Assembly: GCA_029721515.1 (NCBI GenBank) | Contig: CM056569.1 | Coordinates: forward strand, 18,384,007 to 18,448,006 | Source of the DNA: Synanceia verrucosa | Lineage: Eukaryota > Chordata > Actinopteri > Perciformes > Synanceiidae | Direction: 5' to 3' | DNA: 64,000 nucleotides | Shown here: positions 23,491-34,740 of the stretch, in pieces | Numbering within the stretch: position 1 is the stretch's first letter | Layout of the letters: each line of letters begins with the position of its first letter | The notes under the pieces: generated by a model | What the model saw: only the letters and a program-made list of their open reading frames with translations | What the model was told of the DNA's origin: nothing | Databases searched by the model: none | Translations under genes and position numbers: made by a program

Positions 23491-23805
23491 GAAACTTTCA
23501 AAAACCCCTCCCCATAGGGGTTTTTATGGAGTTGGAACATGAAAATCAGTACACATGTGTATGTTGACCAGACACACAAAAAAGTCTGTAGCACCAACTG
23601 TCTATTCCAAACAAGAAGTCGGCCATTTTGTTTCAACTCTTCATTTTGGCGTGATTTCCACATTGAACCATCGAATGGCCGTAACTCCTTTGAGTATTGT
23701 CTGAATCGCTTGACGTTTTTTGCCCCATGCTCGCACCACCGTCCCCATCTGATGCCCGACCGCGTCATACCGCGAGGGCCCTACATAACCGCTTGCGGTT
23801 TTCTA

Positions 23806-24360
23806 GTTTGATTTGATATTTTGCCAGGCTGTCGTGTAGTTGTGGCTTCATAGCAGCAAATGCCTCCTTCAACTCCCTCTCAGCTCCACGGAAATTCGTT
23901 GCTTGGTACGTTCCCCGTCGGGAGATGAAACATCTGAGTGCAAGGAGGAACGCGTCTGTGTCGAGGCTAGGGATCAAGTCCAGATGGAGGCACTTAGGGC
24001 ACTTAGGGCTTTAACTTCCTCTGGGAAGCTGGCCGCCTGGCATGTCTGCAGAAGGTGGATTTCGCCTTCACGGAGGTCTGATTGAGGTGAACTGGTATTG
24101 TGTCTGGCAGCCCTGTTTAAAAACTGATGAGTGTCTTTCACAAGATCAGCCCAGGTAGTGTACTGAGCAAAGGTAACCTGCTGTAGCGTTGGGGGTGCTT
24201 GAATAAGGCCACAGAAGGTACTCCTCTTCGGCTCAACTGACCCTTCAGGTTCTGGTACACTTGGCTACTTTGGCCACTGCTCCGGATGACCTTCAAGAAA
24301 GGGAGTCCTTGGTGGAGTTGGAGTCCATCGACTGGGTGCCACCAGTTCGCCCAGTGTTTT
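23806..24360 (-). pseudogene. BEL/Pao integrase N-side fragment (copy C)
   Basis: The 23977-23765 frame reads DTDAFLLALRCFISRRGT then NFRGAERELKEAF, ending at SLAKYQIK where the Helentron-like element enters. The segment that should hold the second catalytic Asp (SDNG) is missing between RRGT and NFRG. Between 23980 and 24360 the H2C2 finger and first Asp region are too degraded for me to place. Confidence 0.75.
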
Positions 24361-24365
24361 TCCTC

Positions 24366-25660
24366 TCATAGCATCATCTGCAGGGTTATTTGCTGAGTCA
24401 ACGTACCTCCAGTCACAAAGCTGAGTGAGTGGATCTCAGTGATTCTGGTTCCGACAAACACTTTGAATCTGCAGGATTCAGACTTTAGCCAAGACAAAAC
24501 AGTTGTTGAATCTGTCCAGAGGCAGGTTCTGTGAAGGGGCAGTGTCAGCTGCTTGTGTAGGAGGGAGGCAAGTTGGGCTCCCGTTAGTGCTCTACACAGT
24601 TCTAATTGAGGTACTGATAGTTGTTTTCTAGGAGCAACCCCGGACCGTGCCATTACGAAGGCAACATGAATGTCGCCTTCACTTTCCATGGTCAGATAGG
24701 CCACTGAGCCATATGCTTGTTCCGATGCGTCGCAAAACACACGCAAGCTGTATGTTGTCGCATCAGGGTTCATCTCTGGCAATGCATACATCCGTGATAG
24801 GGTAATATTACTCAGGATTGGTAGCTCTTTCTCCCATTTGCCCCAAGCATCCAGGAGGTCAGGAGGGAGATTTGGATCGTCCCAGTCCCTTTTCTTTGCC
24901 TATAGCTGCTGAATGAGGACCTTTGCGCAAGTGGTGAAGGTAATGATCAGGCCCAAAGGGTCGTACTGGGTGGCCAGAACCCGATACATGTTACGCATAG
25001 TAGGTGGTGACTCTTCCACAGGTCTATATCCATAGCCAAGCTTATCTGATACACAGTGCCAGCTTAGGCCCAAAGCATGTTCTTGGGGTTCGCTGTGTTT
25101 CTCCAACAGCCACAGTTCGGTGCTTTCAGATCTTGCATCAGCTGGGAGATGGGACACTGTGGTTTGGTCGTTACTCGCCCATTGTCTTATATCAAAACCT
25201 CCAGCTGACAAGAGGCCTCGTAATTTATCCACGAAAGACTTCACCTCCGCAGCACCTGGAAAACTCCCAAGGCAGTTGTCGACATAAAACGACTCCTCCA
25301 GAGCTTGCATGATATCTTCATTACCCTTTATGTGGTCCTACACATGCTTATGCAGTGCAAAGATTGCACAGCAGGGGCTACTTGTGGTTCCAAATGGCAA
25401 GACCTGCCAGTGGTAAACATCTGGTGGATCATCTCGCCTCAAATTCCTCCAAACATCCTCCAAACATTGCTTTAATGTCCCCACTCACTGCCACAGCATG
25501 TTGCCGAAATCGCAGCAGTACACAGTGACGGTCCTTGTGTGGGACCCGGTAGCAGCTGGTCATTGAGGGAGAGCCCTTGGTAAGAGAATGAGCAATTGAA
25601 CACCAATCAAGATCTTCCGTTATGCTCAACAAGGTGGTGAGGGATGAACCACGACTCACA
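24366..25660 (-). pseudogene. BEL/Pao reverse transcriptase and RNase H (copy C)
   Basis: Three minus-strand frames contain the polymerase region. The 25659-25429 frame holds early RT, including AVAVSGDIKAMF, where the Asp is the first catalytic residue. The 25310-24900 frame has LEESFYVDNCLGSFPGA, with YVDN in place of YVDD; I recall YVDN in related vertebrate BEL copies, so it may be lineage-typical. The 24791-24366 frame is RNase H with LRVFCDASEQAYGSVAYL and LWTDSTTVLSWLKSE. Frames are separated by stops and indels. Confidence 0.82.
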
Positions 25661-25834
25661 TGTTTTCAGCTTCTTCCATGCTGATCCTCTTGATGCACCC
25701 ACTTTCAAGCAGCTTCTTCATCTGCTTCTCATGTTTGCCTTAACAGGATCTTTCATCAGCCGTCTCTCAGTACTGCGAAGAGTTGGCATCACGGCATCAA
25801 CGTCTGCCTTCAATAATGAAGGCTCAGTGAGTTG

Positions 25835-25945
25835 TCTTTGTGGCTTACCAACCACCTTCCTTGCAATATTTACAATAGAGGAAAGCTTATTTCTTTGCTG
25901 CATCTTCAGATTACCATACCAAGCGACTATATTAAACTGCAAAAT
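25835..25945 (-). pseudogene. Short LINE reverse-transcriptase C-terminal scrap inside BEL copy C
   Basis: The minus frame reads VAWYGNLKMQQRNKLSSIVN and ARKVVGKPQRQLTE, the motif found after the RT domain of fish CR1/Rex/L2-type LINEs. It then turns into BEL sequence at SLLKADVDAV. It therefore replaces the stretch between BEL protease and RT. Confidence 0.55.
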
Positions 25946-25949
25946 GCAG

Positions 25950-27560
25950 TAAATGCATCATATAGTATGGCATGGGTGTGTAGCAACTTGTTACCATTCC
26001 TGGTAATGACTGGAACAACCTTTAGATAAACACTGTTACCTTGTTTGGTGAGTGTGACGCAGGTCCTCTGAAGTGGTGTGATAAGATACACACCTGAACT
26101 TGCTTTTGCAATGATGTGTAAGACACGCAGGTGAATTTCCTGACATTCACCACAAATTTTCTTGAGTGTGCAAACATCAGGTGTGTGGCTAGTGTGGCCA
26201 CACTTCCTGCATCTCCTTCCCTCTGCAATCCAAGTCTATCTGATCTGCAGTCTGTGTACTAATCGTTGAGCACTGTAAGAGATAGTGGTCGGTGCCCTTG
26301 CAGAAAAGACAGAGTTTGGCTGCTTTCTTAGACTTTGGTGTGAAAGACACACTGTTCGTGGAACAGGCTCAGCTGTAGAAGGGTCACTTCTGTCATGATA
26401 CATCATCACTGGTGGTTGATTTCTTGGTTTTGCACGGGCTTGTCCCCTTTCCCTGTGGATGATCTTTCAGGCATGGTACATTGAGCCATTTTGGAAGATA
26501 ACCTTTGTCCTTCAGCCTTGACTCTCAACCACTCTGCAAAGTCCCGGAGGTTGTAGGGGTTGAGACTGTACGTCTGCAGTCGACCACGTGCTTGAAGGTG
26601 CTCAATGAAGTTGTCCCTCAGAAGTTTACTCAAAAGTCTATCCACACGACCGGTTGACATAAGCTCTAGACCATTCGGGCCCTCCAGTGATGTAAGCATC
26701 CCTACTAGTAGGTCAACTCAGAGGGCAAAGCTCTGGAAGGCTTTAGAATCTCCTGCCTTCATGTCAGAAGAATTCAAGATGGAGGCAATTTCTCCGTGGG
26801 CTAGCTGGTGAGGTTGCCCATATTGCCGCTTGCATAGCTGAGGATGGTGCCGACAAGCTTGAGCGATTAAGTGTGCCTCTTCTAGCACCAGTTGTTCCAT
26901 AAGGACTCTATAATGTTCGGTGCCATCTTCAGGTCTGTGAATTCCTTCTCACTATCATGCACCAGCTTAGGCAAGTCTGGCACTGAGACAGGCTGAGTGG
27001 GGAATGAAGCTGATAACGACTGAGGGACCGTTGGTGGTGGCACTGCTGGCTGCGAGGCGAATGGGTTATATACAGGATACACTGGATGGGGGGTTATCTG
27101 CACCAGTGAGGACTGAGAAACCACTGTTGTGGAGGAATAGATGTGAGGGAACTGACCCACAGTCACAGGTAGGGTCTTGTACAAGGGTGGTGGTCCTAAG
27201 GAAGCCTGCTGGTGCCCTTGTAGTGCCTGCTGTTGAGTGGCAACTGGGACATTTCCTTGTAGGATCGAGTACGCTGGCATAAACTGACTAGAAGCAGGCA
27301 CGTGTGATGGATAAGCTGCAGCAGTTGCAAACAGTTGACCTGTGCCCTGTCCAACTGTTGCTGCAAGGGGATAGTTGAACAGTGGTCCTGACTGTATGGA
27401 CATTGATGGGGTCTGCATGTTAAAGGGTGGCTGAAGACTCTGTTGATATGTACTTGTAGGAGCCATAAGTGGGTTTGTTGTATTTTCTGTAGCTTCTCTT
27501 CTCCTCCTGGTTTTTGGTGTGATAGTGTGCATGCGCACAAGCATGAGTGCAGACACCATG
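25950..27560 (-). pseudogene. BEL/Pao gag and protease remnants (copy C)
   Basis: The 27559-26882 frame (225 aa) is rich in Gln, Pro, Ser and Thr, like a disordered gag N-terminus, and ends in EFTDLKMAPNIIESLWNNW. The 26900-26406 stretch contains LLSKLLRDNFIEHLQ and NLRDFAEWLRVKAEG, typical BEL gag core. Cys/His knuckle residues follow near 26300-26150, and protease-like QRTCVTLTKQGN with VVPVITRNG near 26060-25990. One stop and several frame changes disrupt it. Confidence 0.75.
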
Positions 27561-27599
27561 GTGTCTGGGTGTTTATTTGAGAGCGTGCATCTGCGCTAT

Positions 27600-28400
27600 G
27601 TGTGGGGGCTTGCCATCATGGCGGCGGGGTGAGCTTTGGGGATCACACTTTCTGTTGACCGTCACCGTCATTGTCACTTTCCATCTGACCGATTGCTGAG
27701 GTAACTGGTTGCATTACGAAGCAATACGACTGGTCAAAGTAAGTGCTGTTTTCTGATGCTTGTAATCTGGACCTTGATTAAATCTTCATGCACGTGCAAT
27801 TTTACGGCGTGACGCGTCTTCAATGTAATACCCCTTGCCTTAGCCCGCCGCGGCGTATTGGTTTAGTCTGGGAATCATACACCGTAATATTTTGTCAACA
27901 GAAATGTTGATTAAGTGTGGACTCAATCATAGTGTCGTACAGCTCTCTGGATGTTTTGGATTGTTTTTAAACACAGAGTTGTAAACGATAGACGTGAATG
28001 CGTATGGATAACACGTGGAGCCCGTTCATTCATAAATCTGCCTGCTACTACAACTACTCTGCACCTTTGATTCACACAGCTGCTTTATTAATAAGGTATT
28101 ACATGTTTTTGTAAATATTTTGGACTGTTTGATAAACAATATTCTCTGGCTAGGCATAGCAGTGCTTTCACAAAAGGTGAAGTACTGTTTGTTATTTTTG
28201 GGACCGCTAGAGCTTCGTTTGTGCATTATGCGGGTGAAGCATTTGCTTGGGAGTACCGCTGTGGTTCTGGTCCCTAGACAGACTGTCTGGTGCTAGACCA
28301 TTGGTATAGCCGAGGTACATAAGAACCCCCTGTAGCACGTGCCGAAGACTAGGGTTGAGCTTAGCTTAGTTGCTGTGGATATAGATAGAGGGAATAACAA
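27600..28400. other. Non-coding, possibly BEL LTR or leader sequence
   Basis: It lies between the minus-strand gag of copy C and the plus-strand gag of copy D, so LTR or leader sequence of either is expected. I could not match a pair of LTRs or a primer-binding site. Confidence 0.35.
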
Positions 28401-28406
28401 CATAAT

Positions 28407-28415
<9 letters not shown>

Positions 28416-28459
<44 letters not shown>
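28416..28459. repeat. (TA)n microsatellite
   Basis: 44 bases of pure TA dinucleotide. Confidence 0.97.
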
Positions 28460-28460
<1 letters not shown>

Positions 28461-28626
28461 CAATAATAAGTCCACTTGCTCTTTTGTGTACCTCAAAATA
28501 TAATTAAATAAAAATAAAAATGAAAGTAACGCAAATAATGAATAAAAATAAAATAAAGGTGCTGTTTTGTTGTAATTGCAGATTTGTGTCCGATTTGGAT
28601 TATTGGATTATTTTTATGAATAAAAA

Positions 28627-29530
28627 ATGGAGACAAGTGACACCAGGTCAAATGTTGGAAATGAAACAAGTAAGAGACGATCAAAACTTACTGCAAAGGC
28701 TTTTAAAAATAAACTTGAAAGGCTTCAAAATGAGAGACAAGCTGAAGTAAAAAAGATTAAAAGTATGATAAGAGAAATAACAGAACTGAGGAATAATGCT
28801 GGTAATGTTGAAAAGGTTTGCTCACGTCGAAATTGTGTCTAGTTTGTACAGTGAGGCCTGTCAGCTGCATGATTTGGTGATTCCTATGCTCCCTCTTGAT
28901 GAACAGAAAAAAACAAATGAATGGTTTGACAGTGTGGAGGGGTATACAAGTTCTTTTGTTGAGGAGACAAATAAATGGCTGCTGGAGCTACCAAATGTCC
29001 CTGATAATGCACAGATTGCAGCGGGCACTGTTGGTTCCACTTGTGCTCCAAAATCTCCCCTTTCCATTGACACTGCCACCGGTGTATTAAAGGCAGTTAT
29101 AGATGTACCTGAACTTCGTCCTCATGACAGTGTTTCTAATTTATCCTGTCAATCAAAGAAACAGCAGTGTGGTAAGTAAGTCTGTGTCCACCACATCTTC
29201 TGCTAGATTAAGAGCTGAGGCAGAGACAGCAGCTTTAAAGGCCTGTCAGGAGTTTCTGAAGGAAAAACACACTTTGGAAGAGCAGCAAGCCCAGATACAG
29301 GGACAGTAGGACCTATTAAGGAGGAAAAGAGAGGAGCTCGACTTGGACATGGAGCTAGCTGCATGTATGGCCAAAGTAAGCATGTTAAAGGCCTCAGAAG
29401 GATCTCATGTTTCTGTCAAATCAGATGGAATGAACTCTTATCTGAAAAGAGGTAAGTTTGTCCCTTTAAATGTTGACGCTGCTGCATTTGTGCCTGCGTT
29501 CACCACCAGTCTATGCAAGTGGAGGCCATA
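28627..29530 (+). pseudogene. BEL/Pao gag N-terminal coiled coil (copy D)
   Basis: The pieces are 28627-28842 (KAFKNKLERLQNERQAEVKK, helical and charged), 28796-29179, 29103-29309 (ARLRAEAETAALKACQEFLK) and 29343-29531 (MELAACMAKVSMLKASEG). The strings of Ala, Glu, Lys and Arg with heptad-like spacing are typical of this region. A TAG at 29307-29309 and two or more frame changes break it. Confidence 0.75.
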
Positions 29531-29787
29531 GGGAGTGTTCTGCCCTCAGGCCGTTCTGCTGTTAAGTCTAAGGTGAGTCAAAGAGCCGATCTTCCCCCTG
29601 CTGTGACCGGGGCCAGTCTGGGGCCAATGCTGCCTGGCAATACAGCACATCCAACTGTCATGCATGCACAGTGCGATCCATCAACACCAACATCTGACCA
29701 GCGCTTGCTTACAGTTCTGGAGAAGCAAAATGAGATCACGTTTTTCTTCTGTCTACGCGAGACCTGTATGCTTTTGATGGAGATCCG

Positions 29788-30801
29788 ATGCAATATCTAA
29801 CCTTCATTAGAGCTTTCGAACACAACATTGAAGCAAGGACACAAAGTCCTAAGGACTGTTTATATTATCTTGAGCAGTATACCAGAGGCCAGCCTAGGGA
29901 TTTGGTCCGAAGCTGCCAACACCTGCCTCCTGACCAAGGCTACATCAAAGCAAAGTATCTGCTTCAAGAGCATTTTGGAGAGCCTTTCAGAGTGGCATCT
30001 GTGAAAATGGAAAAGGTCTTGACATGGCCAGTGGTGAAGGGTGAAGACCTCAAGGCGCTTCAGGCATACAGTTTGTTGCTCCGTGGATGTTGCAACTCTA
30101 TGGGAGAATTTGTGGGTGATTTAAATGTCCCCATCAAAATGCAAATTATCATGAAAAAATTGCCCTGCAAACTCAGGGATCAATGGAGAAGTGTAGCCTG
30201 TGATGTACAGGAAAAATTCAATCGCAGAGCTACATTTTATGACATTGTTTACTTTGTGGAAAAGCAAGTCAAAATTGCTAGTGGTCCTTTGTTCGGAGAT
30301 ATACAGGATTCGCCAGGAACTGGAAGGAAAGAATTCAAACCTGTGAAACCTCGGATCGGTCCAAAACCTAGAGGCAGTAGTTTTGCCACAAAGGTAGTAC
30401 CTGTTGAAAAGAGATGGGAACATGTGAACAATAGAGAAAGGAACTTACCTGTAAAGGTGTTTTGTGGAGTTGGACACTTTTTGGATGTTTGCCTTCCATT
30501 GGAAAAGAAGACACAAGATGAGAAAATGTCTTTCTTGAGGGAAAACAAATTGTGCTTGGGTTGTTTGTGCATAAGGCACAGAAGTAGAGATTGCAAGAAG
30601 CGTCTGCAATGTAGAATTTGCAATCTTCAGCACCCCACATTCTTACATATCCACTCCAAAACAAGGAAAAGTAGTTCCTCACAGGCAAGTAGTGGCTCAG
30701 AAGGAGCCAGAGAAGGTGCTGTGGTGTCTGGTCAATCTAGTCTATCTAGCCTCACGTCCGCACCTTCTCCGTCGTTGTGTGTAATTGTGCACACGAGATA
30801 A
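29788..30801 (+). pseudogene. BEL/Pao gag core with zinc knuckles (copy D)
   Basis: The open frame of 337 aa starts at an internal Met just after an upstream frame change. The core is seen in FIRAFEHNIEARTQ, YTRGQPRDLVRSCQHLP and GYIKAKYLLQEHFGEP (about residues 6-70). Zinc-knuckle sequence lies at 245-285: CLGCLCIRHRSRDC (C-x2-C-x3-H-x5-C) and CRICNLQHPTFLH. A Ser-rich tail ends at TAA about 30801. It would package element RNA in a particle. The missing 5' part and pol make it inactive. Confidence 0.82.
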
Positions 30802-30901
30802 CCCAGTAGCCCATCCCGTGCCATTGGGCACAGGTGGAATTGGAGCAATATTCATATAGTTGCAGCACAATGTGTGCTTGATCACATCTTGATCATGATG
30901 A

Positions 30902-31202
30902 CATCCATCCATTTTCTACCACTTATCATCTCATAGAGTCGCGGGGGATTGGAGCCTAGGGCGGAAGGCAGGGTACACCCTGGACAAGTCGCCACCTCAA
31001 TGTAGGGCACATAGAGACAATTTAAATTATCAACCTAATCCCCATGCATGTTTTTGGATGGTGGGAGGAAGCCAGTGTACCCAGAGAGAACCCACGCAGA
31101 CACAGGGAGAACATGCAAACTCCTGCAAACATGCAAACTGGGAATTGAACCCGGTACCTTCTTGCTGTGAGGCGACAGTGGTAACCACTACACCACCGCC
31201 CA
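30902..31202 (-). mobile_element. tRNA-derived SINE-like repeat
   Basis: Reverse-complemented, it opens GGGCGGTGGTGTAGTGGTTA (A-box-like), has GGTTCAATTCCC (B-box-like), then the conserved body with TTTGCATGTTCTCC and CAAAAACATGCATGGGGATTAGG, and ends with a GGATGGATG tail. Other copies lie at 55016, 55801 and 63696. Confidence 0.8.
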
Positions 31203-31209
31203 TCATGAT

Positions 31210-32700
31210 GACAGTGATCATAAATTATTGGTATTCATTATAGTTTGAAGCAGCAAAAACCAAATGTGGAAAATGGATCCATATGAAACAAAATTTTATG
31301 TATTTGTAATTTTTACCACTGTGAAGTGATTAGGGGCACCTGTAAAGCCTCAACAAATAAGATGTGTTATTATTATTATTATTATTGTTAGCATTGGGCC
31401 TGATAGAGGAAATGATTGGTGCTTTATTTATATATCCGCGCTCTTCATCCCTCCCTCACAGATTGCAATTCTCAGACTGCACCTGTGTCACCAATTCCCC
31501 GTCTCCAAAAAGCATGTAAATTAGGGTGTAAACGGCAGGGGTGTGTCCAGACTTTTTTGGCAGGGGTGGCCAGCAGGATTAGTCACTGGCATGGGTGCGC
31601 ATGCATCTCCATCAACATATGTAGCATCAGTTCATCATTTTGTTGTCTTTTATGATTAAAGGTGTGGTAGGAGATCTGTTTTCTGGAGCATTTGTACCAT
31701 ATTGCTTGAAAACCTCTTCACACCTGCATTGCAACCAGTAAAATAGAAGGTTTGTCACAAAAGTGAAATATTTTAGTCCACTCTAGAGTGCAATATCATG
31801 GAAAAACACCATCTAATCATATTGAACGGGCCGTTCCAAATTATTGGATCCTGAAATGTCCATCAAACTTCAATCTGCTTCTCCCTCCCCCTTTCTTCGT
31901 GCACTCCTTCGTGAATGAATAGACCCCTCTATAGCTACCTCAGTGCTAATAGCACTGGGCCACAAGCCCCATGCCCCGAAACCATTTGTGTTCACACTGT
32001 CAGGCTGCAAGCTCCTCCGGGTTACGCCCCCGTTAGTGAAAACATTATGATAGAACACATTTTCATACAAGACAGGCGGTCAATTCATCAGCACAGGCAT
32101 GGATTTAAGACGATTTGTATATGAGCAAGCAGCATCAGACCAGTTACGCTGTTGAAGCTACGTGAGAGACGATGGCAAAGAGCAATCAAATTACAACAGC
32201 AACGACGACTGAGAGCCAAGGCATGGAAGAATTGAGGTATGTTAACCACAAATCAATCCGTTCATAATGCCAGCTATAACACATTGTCACGAAGCTAGGA
32301 AGATAGCTCACTAACTGATAGGCTATTTGTTTACATCGATAGTAGTATATTTCTTGAAATTATAATAATATTCATTGTTTAGGTTCATTACAATGTTGTA
32401 CAGTCTTCCCTGTGAAGACGCCATAGGTAGAAGTTAGCTAAAGTTAGCTAATCAATGCAGTGCTCGTGAACGCTCGGGAACAAGCAACGCGCGTTTCAGT
32501 GGGAGGTGTGAAGAAAGGGAAGGGGTGTGTGCATTTTTAAAATATAGCTTGCTGGAATCGTTTTTCAAAGAACTTCTACTCCACCTTTGAGAAATCATGT
32601 TTATTTCAAATACTTATTTCACTTACAACAGTAGTCCAGCCAGAATATTCTCATTTAAAAAGCCGAGTTGCAGCCCTCAACTGATGATGTTGTCACTTTG
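31210..32700. other. Non-coding with a hAT-like MITE scrap
   Basis: At 31536-31670 GGGGTGTGTCCAGACTTTTTTGG and the following block match the element starting at 62452. The remainder shows nothing I can name. Confidence 0.45.
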
Positions 32701-32825
32701 TGTTTTGGCCTGATGCACCACCCTCCACCTATTTCCCAATCACTAAGTCAGTTGTGTGTCAGCATCCGGGTTGCCAGCTCTGCTCTAGTTACCACAGCTG
32801 CAGCTATGAACGTGTTGGATAAATA

Positions 32826-33425
32826 ATGTCTAATGTTCCGAAACCTAAAAGACCTCCTTATGAATCCGAAATACGTCATGACAATGTCCAAAATAAAACA
32901 AGGATTTGTATAGAAGATGCCTTTGAAAGATGGAGACGACTGAAAGTAGATGGGCAGCAGCACTATCACCACATACCCCCAGCCACCGCCTGGAAGCTCC
33001 GCTCACTTTACCCTGTCTCTCCACATCTCTCCTCTGGCACATTTCACTCCTTCCAAGTGCCCATGGTGATGCCCAAGGTGGCTGCTTTTCATTCACTATA
33101 ACACTTTGAAATTCTGGACCTCTAGGTGGACACCTGGTGCTACCCGCCGGCCTTGGGAGGCAGCCTTCCTGATCGGCCACTATTACCGCGGACCAACGCC
33201 ACCCCGCCCCAGAGCTCCACTCACTTTACCCAAGCCCTCCATAGCTCTCCTCTGGCACATTTCACTCCTTCTAAGTATCCATGGTAACCGTAACACTTTC
33301 CTGCAGCCTAGCTGGCAACCTCTAGTCAGGGGAGAGGGAGAGGAGAAACACCGCTCTACAGTAATTTGAAAATTATTGCAGTACCAGTTTTGGCCACAAT
33401 CCTACATACAGCTCCTTTAAGGAAC
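32826..33425 (+). repeat. Repeat with internal ~95-bp duplication
   Basis: Segments about 32985-33070 and 33205-33290 share GCTCACTTTACCC, CTCTCCTCTGGCACATTTCACTCCTTC and CCATGGT. The right end (CTACATACAGCTCCTTTAA) resembles a fish MITE end. An upstream frame (ICIEDAFERWRRLK near 32905-32946) resembles a short motif of fish transposon-linked proteins, but support is weak. Confidence 0.4.
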
Positions 33426-33429
33426 ATAC

Positions 33430-34735
33430 TTGCTAAAGCATGGAATCCATTCTGAGGAAATACCGCACAGTACCTCCACACCATTATAGGATTATTCCTT
33501 GTAAAATTTACCCTTCATATTACCTCTAATTTATGTGTAATCTCCTAACATCAATTTAATGTCTACAACCGTCTAACTCTTTGCAAAAACACAATGCACA
33601 CCGTGACTGCAATGAGGCCCTCATTCCTCTGGGGCATGAGACCTCTCTTGGCTTTGTATAGTCTCTTTAGCCTTCTCCTCATCCGGACTCCTTGCATACA
33701 CTCTTCTCCTGATGTTCTCGATCACTTTGCGGCCTCTGGACATCAGCTCCTTTAGCAGACTAGCATCTCATCTAGAATAGCATCTATCCTTTTCATAGCC
33801 CCAATGTTGGACATGATTTCTGAACGTCTCTCATTGTTGCTCCGAGGCTGTGTGAGATGGCAGTCCAGCTTGTCCTGATCTTTTTTGGACAAGATCAGAA
33901 GGACTACTTGGTCGTTGGCCATGGAGTCGTTGAGGTCGCTGGACTCCTGCATTCTCTGACATCTCTTCATGTTCTTCTGGATCGTCTGGGCTGATTGGAC
34001 TGAATTCAGGTGCACCTGGAGTGATGGTCTCGTCTGGCAGTTGAACTGGAACACCTGGCCACTGGTACAGCATAGGATGGGCTGGACCTCTCAATGGATG
34101 ACAGGCTGGCTCTAGATCTGCTTTCAAGTCTGGGTAGAAGGTCCTGGTTCTGGAGACACCTGAAAAGGTGCTTGTCGTCCTACTTGTAGTCCTAGTCTCC
34201 TTCCTGAATTATGTATGAAACACTGGTTACTCCCCATGGTTGTTCAACTAACTGTCTTTCTGTTGACCTGCATGTGGTGTCTGACCTGGGTTTGTGCATA
34301 AAATCTGATTCGTTAGTCGTCTATAATGGAGATATAACAGTTTTAATGGATAACATAGTAAACTAACACATCAAAATATTTACCTCATTACTTATGTTTG
34401 TGCATGCATTGTTTTAGCCTGTTCTCTTTTTCCCTAATGTTAGAGTGGAAATAACTTTATTTATGAGAGCATAATCATAGATGTCAGCTTTTAATTACAG
34501 CCACGGTCCTGTGTCTTTGTTTGTTGCTAGCGTGATCATTGCCATTGCACACTTAGTTAGCAGGTTGAATGTTGTGCTGTTTAGCATAGCTGATGCTTGA
34601 TTTGCTAGTATCTGTTTAGCATAGCTGGTGCTTGATTAAATAGTATCACCTACCCCCTTGCTAAACCGAAAAGGGTTAACAGGAAAATAATAAAAGCAGT
34701 CTGTTAGTCAGAGGAAACTAGCATGCTCTGTCCTG
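33430..34735. other. Non-coding stretch
   Basis: Nothing recognised. Minus ORFs at 33752-34127 overlap each other in two frames and have no known motif. Confidence 0.4.
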
Positions 34736-34740
34736 TCTTA

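Larger units (their letters stand above)
20904..23805 (+). mobile_element. Helitron/Helentron-like non-autonomous insertion
   Basis: The host target is known because the insertion splits BEL integrase codons. Left flank ends CTGGAA(T), right flank resumes TTTGATTTG, and no target bases are duplicated beyond an ambiguous T, so insertion was between A and T or T and T. The right end has a hairpin AACCGC-TT-GCGGTT followed by TTCTAG, the 3' architecture of rolling-circle transposons. The 5' terminal TAGGGCCCGAGCGG is nearly mirrored by CCGCGAGGGCCCTA at 23771-23784, just inside the hairpin, like the subterminal inverted repeats of Helentrons. No protein is encoded. The 5' half is a tandem array. 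Confidence 0.65.
20325..27560 (-). mobile_element. BEL/Pao retrotransposon copy C, split by a Helentron-like insertion
   Basis: On the minus strand, from right to left: a Gln/Pro-rich gag N-terminus (27559-26882), gag core (26900-26406), a zinc knuckle with CRKCGHTSHTPDVC-type spacing near 26200, protease remnants, RT, RNase H and integrase. The integrase is interrupted at KYQIK: the N-side ends at 23806 and resumes at 20903 with FNLLGAPHFGGTWECEIRS. An LINE scrap (25835-25945) sits between protease and RT. There are many stops and frameshifts, and no LTR pair was found. The protein lineage differs from copies A and B. Confidence 0.88.
28600..30860 (+). mobile_element. BEL/Pao retrotransposon copy D, gag only
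   Basis: Plus-strand frames from 28627 to 30801 carry a BEL gag: coiled-coil N-terminus, core domain and zinc knuckles. Sequence similarity ends around 30860, where a SINE-like repeat begins, so pol and 3' LTR are absent. It is head-to-head with copy C, with their gag starts about 1.1 kb apart. The proteins differ, so it is not an inverted duplication of C. Confidence 0.85.

Noticed and set aside
33752..34127. Overlapping minus ORFs as a possible gene
   Set aside because: Two frames are equally open and neither shows a motif.
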